Position numbers and translations under genes: made by a program. From CAVQHY01 sp963712465 (GTDB lineage: Bacteria > Actinomycetota > Thermoleophilia > Gaiellales > Gaiellaceae): 64,000 nt of DNA. The stretch spans positions 434,001 to 498,000 of the forward strand of contig CAVQHY010000008.1 of NCBI GenBank assembly GCA_963712465.1, read 5' to 3'. The first letter of the stretch is position 1. The number at the start of each line of letters is the position of its first letter. Positions 47,990 through 55,905 of the stretch are shown here, in pieces. The notes under the pieces were generated by a model. That model was not told the DNA's origin. It did not search any database and was given only the letters and a program-made list of their open reading frames with translations.

Positions 47990-49657
47990 GCGGCCTCCAC
48001 CGCCGGCTCCACGACGCGCCCTCCCTCGAGGCGAACGATCCGGTCGGCCCGGGCCGCGAGCTCGGGACGGTGGGCGATCAGGAGGACTGTTCTGCCCTCG
48101 CCCAGCCGCTCGACCACGGCTCCGATCTCCTCGGCGCTGACGGGATCGAGGTCGGCGGTCGGCTCGTCGAGAATGACGAGCGGCGCGTTGCGCAGGAACG
48201 CTCGCGCGAGCCCGATCCGCCGGCGCTGCCCGGCCGAGAGCGGCCGTCCTCCGTCGCCGACGACGGTCTCGTAGCCGTTCGGCAGCTCGTCGACGAAGGC
48301 AGTCGGCCCCGGCGAGCTCGGCGGCCGCGCGCACGCGCTCGTCGGCGGCAGCCGCGTCGCCGAGCCGGATGTTGTCGGTGACCGAGCCGCGAAAGAGCGT
48401 CGGGTGCTGCGGCACCCACGCGATCTGCGACCGCCAGGCGGCGGGATCGCACTCGGCGAGGTCGACGGCGCCCACGACCACGCGCCCCGCGGTCGGCTCG
48501 GCGAGGCGCAGGAGCAGCGAGGCGATCGTGCTCTTGCCGCCGCCGCTCGGGCCGACGAGCGCCACCGTCTCGCCGGGAGCGAGCTCGAGGTCGACCGAGT
48601 CGAGCACCTCCCCCTCGCGAGCCGGGTAGGAGAACGAGACCCCTTCGAGGCGCACGGGCTCGTCCCTCGGGCTCGGCGGCACGTCCGCGGCCGAGCCGAC
48701 GCCGGCCGGAGCCTCGGCGAGGTCGAGGAGCCGCTCCGCGACCGCGAGCCCGTCCGAGCTCGCATGGAACTGGGCGGCGAGGTTGCGAAGCGGCAGGTAG
48801 AGCTCGGGCGCGAGCACGAGCACGGTCAGCGCCGACTCGAAGCCGATCCCTCCGTTGACGAGCCGCACGCCGACGGTGACGGCGACGAGCGCGATCCCGA
48901 GCGTGGCTGCCAGCTCCAGCACGGCGCCCGAGAGAAACGCGACGCGCAGGGTCGCCATCGTCGTCACCCGGTAGCGGTCGCTCACCTCGGCGATCCGCTC
49001 AGCCTGCGCCTCGCCACGGTTGAACGCTCGGAGAGTGGGCAGCCCCCGGACGACGTCGAGGAAATGCGTCGAGAGGAGCGCGAGCGCCTGCCAGCGCTTG
49101 CGCGTCTGTCCCTCGGTGTAGCGGCCGACGAGCCACATGAAGATCGGGACGAGCGGCAGCGTCAGCAGCATCAGACCGGCCGACAGGAGGTCGATCGAGG
49201 CGACGAGGATGATCACCGCGAGCGGCACGACCGCTGCGAGCACGACCTGTGGCAGGTAGCGGGCAAACGTGGTCTCGAGCGCGTCGACGCCGGCGACCGC
49301 CGCGGTGGCGACCTCGGCGCTCTCGGCGCCGTCGAGCGCCGCGGGCCGGTCGCGGAGCCGCCGCTCGACCACGTCGAGCCGCAGACGCGAGAGCACGTCG
49401 GTCGCCGCCCGCCGCCCGACGACCTCGAAGCCCCAGGCCGCGGCGGCCCGGCCGGCGGCCACGGCGACGAGCAGCCCGAGCGGCACGGAGACGTCCTCGA
49501 GCGAGGCGCCGCCGAACGCCCGCGCGGCTACCCGCGCGAGCAGCACCGCCTGGGCGAGGACGAGCAGCGCCGCGACGACCCCAAGCGCCGCATCGGCCGC
49601 GAGTGCGAGGCGAACCGCCCGCGCGCGGCCCAGGAGGCGCGGGTCAGTGATGCGCAC
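47986..49657 (-). CDS. cydD: Thiol/heme ABC exporter subunit CydD (one frameshift)
   Basis: The N-terminal 450 residues (membrane domain with RAVRLALAADAALGVVAALL and LVPIFMWLVGRYTEG, then Walker A LVGPSGGGKSTIASLLLRL) are in one frame. The frame then breaks after AAELAGAD near 48301, apparently by one extra base. The C-terminal half (TAFVDELPNGYETVVG, signature LSAGQRRRIGLARAFL, Walker B LVILDEPTADLD, ending VEPAVEAA) continues in another frame to 47986. Removing one base restores a normal CydD of about 557 residues. Its partner cydC overlaps by 4 bp, and cydB precedes it by 6 bp. Confidence 0.88.
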
Positions 49658-49663
49658 GAGCCT

Positions 49664-50710
49664 CTAGTCGGAGGTCTTCGGCCCGAGCAGGTCGACCGGG
49701 CTGCCCGCCGACGTGCCGCCGACCCGGGCGCGGAAGACGCGGTACGTCCACGTCTGGTAGAGAAGCACGATCGGCAGGAGCACGGCCACCGCGACGGTCA
49801 TCACCTTGAGCGTGTACTGGCCGGACGCCGCGTTGTCGATCGTGAGGCTGTTGGCGAAGTCAGGGTTCGACACCATCACCCGCGGGTAGAGGCTGACGAA
49901 GAGGGTGACGACGACGGCGATGATCGTGATCGCGGTCGCCACGAACGCCCCGCGCTCGTTCCCGGCGCGCGTGAGGAAGATCACCGAGACGACGGCCACC
50001 GCGGCGACTGCGACCGGGAGGATCCCTGGAAAGACGCCCTTGTCGTTGACGTCGCTCGCGACGACCAGGGTCCAGACGAGGAAGCCGGCGCCGACAACGG
50101 CTGCGATCGGCGACAGGCGAGCGGCGAGCAGGCGGGAGCGCTCGCGCAGGTCGTCGAGTGTGCGCAGGCCGAGGAAGACGGCCCCGTGGAGCGCGAAGAG
50201 GAGGCAGAGCGCGATCCCGGCGAGGATCGTGTAGCCGCTGAAGAGGTCGCTGAAATCGCCGGCGAAGTTCTGGTCCGAGTCGATCGGGACGCCGTGGAGC
50301 AGGCTCGCGAGCGCGATCCCCCAGAGCAACGGTGCGCCGACCGAGCCGAGCGTGTTCATCCAGTTCCAGAACGCCTTCCAGCGAGCGCTGTCGGTCTTCT
50401 CGCGCCACTCGAACGAGACGACGCGCACGATCAGGAGGACGAGGATGAGGAGCAGGGCGAGGTAGAAGCCCGAGAACATCGTCGCGTACCAGACGGGGAA
50501 GGCAGCGAACGTCGCGCCGCCCGCGACGAGGAGCCAGACCTCGTTGCCGTCCCAGACCGGCCCGATCGACTCGAACATCGTCTCCTTGTCCTCGTCGCTC
50601 TTCCCCAGGACGGGCAGGAGCATGCCGACCCCGAAGTCGAAGCCCTCGAGCACGAAGTAGCCCGTCCAGAGGGCGCAGAGCACGCAGAACCAGGTGATCT
50701 GGAGTGTCAT
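49664..50710 (-). CDS. cydB: Cytochrome bd ubiquinol oxidase subunit II
   Basis: 348 aa integral membrane subunit. The conserved N-terminus WFCVLCALWTGYFVLEGFDF with GVGMLLP, the loop SIGPVWDGNEVWLLVAGGA, and FPVWYATMFSGFYLAL are intact. It pairs with CydA to form the quinol oxidase that reduces oxygen to water with high affinity. It starts 3 bp after the cydA stop and ends 6 bp before cydD. Confidence 0.95.
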   Translation of the reverse strand: MTLQITWFCVLCALWTGYFVLEGFDFGVGMLLPVLGKSDEDKETMFESIGPVWDGNEVWLLVAGGATFAAFPVWYATMFSGFYLALLLILVLLIVRVVSFEWREKTDSARWKAFWNWMNTLGSVGAPLLWGIALASLLHGVPIDSDQNFAGDFSDLFSGYTILAGIALCLLFALHGAVFLGLRTLDDLRERSRLLAARLSPIAAVVGAGFLVWTLVVASDVNDKGVFPGILPVAVAAVAVVSVIFLTRAGNERGAFVATAITIIAVVVTLFVSLYPRVMVSNPDFANSLTIDNAASGQYTLKVMTVAVAVLLPIVLLYQTWTYRVFRARVGGTSAGSPVDLLGPKTSD

Positions 50711-50713
50711 CGG

Positions 50714-52129
50714 TCAGTATCCGGGCGCCGGCACAGGCGCGCCCCGTTCCGGCCCTGCGCCGACCTCGGGCGGGTCGAGTCGCGCGTAGCGGCGCATCAG
50801 GAAGAGGTCGAGCCCGCCGAGGATCACGTACAGCGAGACGAACACGCCGAGGCTGAGGGCGACGGTCCACTCGCTCACCGACGACGAGATCGCGTCCTCG
50901 GTCTTCAGCAGGCCGTAGGCGACCCAGGGCTGACGCCCCGCCTCCTTGAGGATCCAGCCGGCGAAGTTCGAGAGGAACGGAAGGGCGATGCCGGCCAGCG
51001 CAGCACGCTGGAACCATCTCGCGTTCTCGAGCTTCCCGCGCCACAGGATCAACCCTCCCCAGAGCGCCAGGAGAACGGACAGCGTCCCGAGGTACGCCAT
51101 GACGCGCATCGACCAGTAGGTGGTCTCGACGGCCGGGATGTAGTTCCCTGAGCCGTACTGCTCCTGGTACTGCGCCTGGAGCGGGTTGATGCCGACGACC
51201 TCGGCCGTGAACGAGCCTGTCGCCAGGAAGGAGAGGAGCTTGGGGATCTCGATGTCGAACGACGGCGTCTGGTCCTCGACCGTGAATCCGCCGATCTGGA
51301 AGAGCGAGAACGCAGCGGGCTGCTCCGTGTTCCACAGTGCCTCGGTGGCGGCGATCTTCATCGGCTGTGCCTCGGTGACGTAGATCCCGAGATGACTCCC
51401 GAACCACAGCTGAAACGCCGAGAAGGGCAGCACGACGATGATCGCGAGCTTCGCCGCGCTGCGGAAGACGTCGACGTTCCTTCCCTTCAGCAGGTGCCAG
51501 CACGAGACGCCGAGCATCAGGAAACCTCCGGTCATGAGCCCGGCGAGGTAGACGTGCCCGACGGACCAGAAGACGTAGGGCTGGAAGAGGATGTCCCAGA
51601 TGTCGTTCGCCTGCGCCCGGCCCGTCTGCGAGTTGATCTGGTAGCCGACCGGGTGCTGCATCCACGAGTTGGCGGCGATGATGAAATACGCCGAGAGCCA
51701 GGTTCCGAGCCAGACGAGGTAGATCGTCGCCAGGTGCACCTTCGGCGAGAGCCGGTTCCAGCCGAAGATCCACAGGCCGATGAAGGTCGACTCGAGCATG
51801 AACGCGCCAAGGCCCTCGATCGCGAGCGGCGAGCCGAAGATGTCGCCGACGTAGCTGGAGAACTCCGACCAGTTCATCCCGAACTGGAACTCCTGCACGA
51901 GGCCGGTCGCGGCGCCGATCGCGAAGTTGATCAGAAACAGCGTGCCGAAGAAGCGCGTCAACCGCAGCCATTTCTCGTCCTTGGTGCGGTGCCAGAGCGT
52001 CTGCATCACCGCCAGCAGCGGCGCCAGGCCGAGCGTCAGCGGCACGAAGATGAAGTGGAAGAGCGTCGTCAGCGCGAACTGCCAGCGGGCAAGCTCAAGC
52101 GCGTCGGCCAGGAGCATCTCCGCGAGCAT
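50714..52129 (-). CDS. cydA: Cytochrome bd ubiquinol oxidase subunit I
   Basis: 471 aa. The heme-binding and quinol features are present: ARWQFALTTLFHFIFVPLTL with the heme b595/d-side histidine, then GAATGLVQEFQFGMNWSEFS, LESTFIGLWIFGW and the GRQPW motif in GWILKEAGRQPWVAYGLL. The loop before it is short, as in the CIO-type oxidases rather than E. coli CydA. It heads the cydABDC operon. The 23-bp motif lies about 35 bp upstream of its ATG, between it and the divergent DMT gene. Confidence 0.95.
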   Translation of the reverse strand: MLAEMLLADALELARWQFALTTLFHFIFVPLTLGLAPLLAVMQTLWHRTKDEKWLRLTRFFGTLFLINFAIGAATGLVQEFQFGMNWSEFSSYVGDIFGSPLAIEGLGAFMLESTFIGLWIFGWNRLSPKVHLATIYLVWLGTWLSAYFIIAANSWMQHPVGYQINSQTGRAQANDIWDILFQPYVFWSVGHVYLAGLMTGGFLMLGVSCWHLLKGRNVDVFRSAAKLAIIVVLPFSAFQLWFGSHLGIYVTEAQPMKIAATEALWNTEQPAAFSLFQIGGFTVEDQTPSFDIEIPKLLSFLATGSFTAEVVGINPLQAQYQEQYGSGNYIPAVETTYWSMRVMAYLGTLSVLLALWGGLILWRGKLENARWFQRAALAGIALPFLSNFAGWILKEAGRQPWVAYGLLKTEDAISSSVSEWTVALSLGVFVSLYVILGGLDLFLMRRYARLDPPEVGAGPERGAPVPAPGY

Positions 52130-52164
52130 AACCCGCTGAGCTTATTGAGGTGCCGGGACGCAGA

Positions 52165-52187
52165 CATCATCCTCTCGGGATGATGCG
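52165..52187. promoter_or_regulatory. 23-bp shared motif, site 2 (cydA/DMT intergenic)
   Basis: CATCATCCTCTCGGGATGAT followed by GCG. It holds a perfect inverted repeat ATCATCC-TCTCG-GGATGAT, the best dyad of the four sites. It lies midway between the divergent cydA start (52129) and DMT start (52223), about 35 bp from each, so it could act on both. Confidence 0.55.
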
Positions 52188-52222
52188 GGCCGTCCGGGAA
52201 GGCGCTCTATTATCTGGCGCCT

Positions 52223-53147
52223 GTGGACTCGGATGCCGTATCTGCCCTACTTGCGATCGGAGCGGCGATCCTGTTCGCTCTCGCGGCGACGCTCTGGCAG
52301 CGCGCCACTCTGAGCCTCGACGAGGTCTCGTTCAAGAAGCCGAAGTCGTTCCTACTGCTCTTCATGAACTGGGTGTGGCTCGTCGGGCTCGCCGCCCAGG
52401 GCGGTGCGGTCGTGCCTGCAGGGAGCGGCGCTCGACCGGGGGCCGCTCGCCCTCGTCCAGCCGCTCCTCGTCACGACGATCATCTTCGCCCTCCCCCTCG
52501 GCCACCTCCTCACCGAGCAGACGATCGTCCGCCGCCACTGGGTCGGGGCGCTGGTGGTCGTGGTCGGGCTCGCCCTCTACGGCATCTTCGGCAACCCCGC
52601 AACGGGCGTCAACAGCGCGCCGAACAACGAGTGGTTCTTGGCGTTCATCTTCCTCGGCGGGGTCTCCGCGGGCCTCCTCGTCTTCGGAAACCGTGGCGGC
52701 CCGGGCGCCCGGGCGGCGACCTACGGCATCGTCGCGGGCGTCCTCTACGGCGCCTCGGCGACTCTCATGAACTCCGTCATCGCGGCGTGGCACGCGGAAG
52801 GGTCGGACGTTCTCACCGACTGGCAACTCTACGCCCTCGGCGCCACCGGGATCGGAGGCTTCCTCGTCCAGCAGATCTCGCTCTCGTTCGGCAAGCTCGC
52901 CACCTCGGTCTCGACGACATCCGTCACGAATCCGATCGTCAGCGTCCTCCTCGGCGTGCTCCTGTTCCAGGAGACCCTGGACAACGACCCCCAGTGGCAC
53001 CGCCTGGTCGCGGTCGCCGGGCTCGCGCTCGGCCTGTTCGGCGCGGCGATCATCACGTCGGCGACCGAAAAAGCGGAAGAGGGCGAGGCGGGGGCGAAGG
53101 TAGCCACGGACCGACCTCCGGTGGCCGCAGCGGGAAGCCCGGGGTAG
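52223..53147 (+). CDS. DMT-family (EamA-like) transporter, one frameshift
   Basis: The first about 60 residues (VSALLAIGAAILFALAATLW, FLLLFMNWVWLVGLAAQ) are in the frame that starts at GTG 52223. From about 52415 the protein continues in another frame: GAALDRGPLALVQPLLVTTI, HWVGALVVVVGLALYGIFG, the remaining helices and LGVLLFQETLDNDPQWHRL, the characteristic EamA end. One base change in the run near 52405-52420 restores a protein of about 307 residues. The DMT superfamily exports small metabolites; the substrate is unknown. Confidence 0.75.
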
Positions 53148-53190
53148 GCGCCGTGCACCGGGCGCCGTACGCTGCGGCAGCGGGCGGCTA

Positions 53191-53865
53191 GTGGAGCAGG
53201 CCCTCGACGAGGTTCTGTCGCTCGGCGTCGCCGCAGCGATCCGGCCGAGCATCGTCATCGCACTCGTCGTCCTGCTCGTCACGCCGCGAGGCCGCTCGAA
53301 CGGGCTCGGCTTCACGCTCGGTTTTCTGATCGGGCTCGCGGTCGTCGCGGTCGTCTGGCTCGTTCTCGCCAACACCACGAACCTGTCCGACTCGGACACG
53401 CCGCCGACCTGGGCGTCCGCCCTCAAGCTGGCCTTCGGCATCCTCTTTCTGATCGGCGCGATCCTGATCTGGTCGAGGCGGCCCAAGGCCGGCGAGCACG
53501 TACCGATGCCGAAGTGGATGGACGGGATCGACGAGCTCACCCCCGGCAAGGTGTTCGGCCTCGGCGTGGTGCTCGGCATCGCCAACGGCAAGAACCTGAT
53601 ACTCACGGGAATCGCCGCCATCGACGTCGTTCAGCTGGGAATCCCGACCGACGAGGAGGTCGGGTCTATGGCCGTCTACGTTGCGGTCGCCGCCCTCTGC
53701 GTCCTCATTCCGCTCGCGTTCTACCTCCTCGGGGGAAGGAGGGCGAAGCACCCGCTCGAGCGATTGCGAGTCTGGATGATCGGACACACACCCGTGCTCA
53801 TGGCCGTTCTCTTCGTCCTCATCGGGCTTGGCGTGACCGCTGACGCGATCAGCGAGCTGGCCTAG
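53191..53865 (+). CDS. GAP family membrane protein
   Basis: 224 aa, GTG start. Six hydrophobic segments with the family pattern EQALDEVLSLGVAAAIRPSI, VIALVVLLVTPRGRSNGLGF, TPGKVFGLGVVLGIANGKNL and ending in VLFVLIGLGVTADAI. GAP proteins (named after the mycobacterial glycolipid transport role of Gap) are thought to help move cell-wall lipids. It is 43 bp after the DMT gene. Confidence 0.83.
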   Translation: MEQALDEVLSLGVAAAIRPSIVIALVVLLVTPRGRSNGLGFTLGFLIGLAVVAVVWLVLANTTNLSDSDTPPTWASALKLAFGILFLIGAILIWSRRPKAGEHVPMPKWMDGIDELTPGKVFGLGVVLGIANGKNLILTGIAAIDVVQLGIPTDEEVGSMAVYVAVAALCVLIPLAFYLLGGRRAKHPLERLRVWMIGHTPVLMAVLFVLIGLGVTADAISELA

Positions 53866-53934
53866 CCTCCAGACGAGGTTCTGACCGGCACCTGAGGCGC
53901 TGCCGGGGTCCCCGAGGTGGCCGATCGTCCGCGA

Positions 53935-53957
53935 TTTCATCCTGTCAGGACGATGCG
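53935..53957 (+). promoter_or_regulatory. 23-bp shared motif, site 3
   Basis: TTTCATCCTGTCAGGACGAT followed by GCG. It lies 70 bp after the GAP gene and 160 bp before the small gene with a strong ribosome binding site at 54117. Immediately after it is a short inverted repeat CGACCAC-AGTC-GTGGTCG. Confidence 0.5.
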
Positions 53958-54116
53958 ACCACAGTCGTGGTCGACCATTACTTGACCTCGCTCGCCAGGA
54001 AGCGGCGAATCAGGTCGCGGATCGGATCGTCATCGGAACCCGGTGGCAACCGGGAGGCGCTGAGTCGCGGAGCACCGGTTCTGATCCTTACGGACGGAAA
54101 CGAGCAAGGAGGCACG

Positions 54117-54287
54117 ATGTCAACTGAGGTTCCGGATCATCTCGGCGATCAACTATCTCGCCGACGGCCACCAGGTCAACGATCTCACGGACTCTCTGTT
54201 TGGCGACGATCTCTGGGCCTGGGGGGATCTGGGATGTCAGCGGAGCGGTACGCTCCGTGCGTTGCCAGAGCACGCTCACCCGGCTGA
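54117..54287 (+). CDS. Possible small protein, frameshift suspected
   Basis: A strong ribosome binding site (AAGGAGG, 54106-54112) lies 4 bp before ATG 54117. The direct frame gives 56 residues that do not look like protein. Moving one base after codon four gives FRIISAINYLADGHQVNDLT then DSLFGDDLWAWGDLG, which does. So either this is a frameshifted small gene of about 60-70 codons, or the site is fortuitous. The rest of the space from 53866 to 54436 holds no other gene I can support. Confidence 0.35.
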   Translation: MSTEVPDHLGDQLSRRRPPGQRSHGLSVWRRSLGLGGSGMSAERYAPCVARARSPG

Positions 54288-54436
54288 ATGCACGCCGCGT
54301 GCTTGATCGGGATCTGGAGCAGGACGATGATTCTCTGGCAGAGCGGAACCGAAACGGGCGCAGCGTTTCGCTCGTCCAGCCAAGAGAACCAGCTTCGCCT
54401 CAGCCAACGCCGGCCCGGAAAGGAGCTTCGGAGCCC

Positions 54437-55876
54437 ATGAGCGTGAGAGTGCAGCACCCGAGTGTCGAGGAGCGGCGAGCGCAGGGTAAGGAGTTGCGGA
54501 AGCACGTGTCTCCGTCGGGGCACGCGAGTTGGAAGCCGGCCGCGGACCGCCCCGATCCGGTCGCTCTGCTCGCGGAGCAGGATGCCACGCGTGAGCCCGA
54601 CCTGGTGCCTGTCCGCCACGGGCGGATGATGGTGTCCCCGTTCACCTTCTACCGGGGTACGGCCAAGATCATGGCCGCCGACCTGAAGGACACGCCCAGG
54701 GCCGGCCTGACGGTTCAGCTCTGCGGCGATGCCCATCTGTCGAACTTCGGCGTTTATGCGTCGCCCGAACGGAACCTGCTGTTCGACCTGAACGACTTCG
54801 ACGAGACGATCCCCGGCCCCTTCGAGTACGACGTGAAGCGCATGTCCGCAAGCTTCACGATCGCGGCACGCAACAACGGCTTCAGCAAGGCCGAGGCCCA
54901 AGACGCGACGCTCGCCTCGGCGGGCGCTTACCGAACGACGATGGCCGAGTTCGCCGAGATGGGCACGATGGAGATCTGGTACGCCCACCTGTCCGAGCAA
55001 CAGCTGATGGCGGCCATCGAGAGCTTCGCCGGCACGCAGAAGGCGAAGGACAAGAAGCAGAGGAAACGTGGGAAGGACGAAGTGAAAGCGGCGAAAAAGG
55101 CCGCGCAGAAGGCCCGGACTCGCGACAGTCTGCAGGCGCTGTCGAAGCTCGGCGAGGTCGTGGACGGCCGCTACCGGATCGTCAGCCAGCCACCGATCAT
55201 CATCCCGGCGCGCGAGCTGGAAGGGATGTACGGCATCTCTCCCGACGAGTTGCAGCACGCGATCCACGAGCAGTTCCGCGCCTACCGGGCCACGTTGCAG
55301 GACGATCGTCGCCACCTGCTGGAGCGTTTCGAAGTCATCGATATGGCTCGCAAGGTCGTCGGTGTCGGCAGCGTTGGCACGCGCGCGTTCATCGTCTTGC
55401 TGCAGGGGCGTGATCAGCAGGATCCACTGTTCCTGCAGGTGAAGGAGGCGACGGCCTCGGTGCTCGAGGACCATCTGCCGAAGAGTCGCTACAAGCAGCC
55501 CGGCGAGCGCGTCGTGCAAGGCCAGCGGCTGATGCAGGCCGCGAGCGACATCTACCTCGGCTGGACCAAGGGCGCGGAGGCCAACCGCTACCTGTACTGG
55601 CGCCAGCTCCGCGACATGAAAGGCTCGGCAGAGGTCGAGTCGCTGAACCCTGCCGCCCTTTCCTTCTACGCTCGCCAGTGCGGATGGACGCTCGCTCGCG
55701 CGCACGCCCGCTCGGGAGACCCGATCGCAATCACGGCCTACCTGGGCAAGAGCGACGGCTTCGACCAGTCCGTCACCGACTTCTCGGAACGCTACGCCGA
55801 CCAAAACGAGCAGGACTACCAGGCGTTCACCGAGGCAATCCGCTCCGGACAACTGACAGCGATCGAGGGTGTCTGA
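54437..55876 (+). CDS. DUF2252 family protein
   Basis: 479 aa from ATG 54437. Family markers are visible: MVSPFTFYRGTAKIMAADL, the CGDAHLSNFGVY motif, LLFDLNDFDETIPGPFEYDV, and near the C-terminus CGWTLARAHARSGD. The GDxHxxN plus later DxNDFD arrangement recalls the catalytic loop and metal-binding Asp of aminoglycoside-phosphotransferase-like kinases, so it may be a kinase-fold enzyme (inference). A Lys-rich insert (about 195-225) is likely flexible. It is followed at 29 bp by the sulfatase gene. Confidence 0.87.
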   Translation: MSVRVQHPSVEERRAQGKELRKHVSPSGHASWKPAADRPDPVALLAEQDATREPDLVPVRHGRMMVSPFTFYRGTAKIMAADLKDTPRAGLTVQLCGDAHLSNFGVYASPERNLLFDLNDFDETIPGPFEYDVKRMSASFTIAARNNGFSKAEAQDATLASAGAYRTTMAEFAEMGTMEIWYAHLSEQQLMAAIESFAGTQKAKDKKQRKRGKDEVKAAKKAAQKARTRDSLQALSKLGEVVDGRYRIVSQPPIIIPARELEGMYGISPDELQHAIHEQFRAYRATLQDDRRHLLERFEVIDMARKVVGVGSVGTRAFIVLLQGRDQQDPLFLQVKEATASVLEDHLPKSRYKQPGERVVQGQRLMQAASDIYLGWTKGAEANRYLYWRQLRDMKGSAEVESLNPAALSFYARQCGWTLARAHARSGDPIAITAYLGKSDGFDQSVTDFSERYADQNEQDYQAFTEAIRSGQLTAIEGV

Positions 55877-55905
55877 CACCGGAGCCCCACAAGGGAGGTA
55901 AGAGG

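Noticed and set aside
48404..51971. Very long open frames on either strand across cydD, cydB and cydA
   Set aside because: They are frames parallel or antisense to well-conserved genes; no domain is seen.
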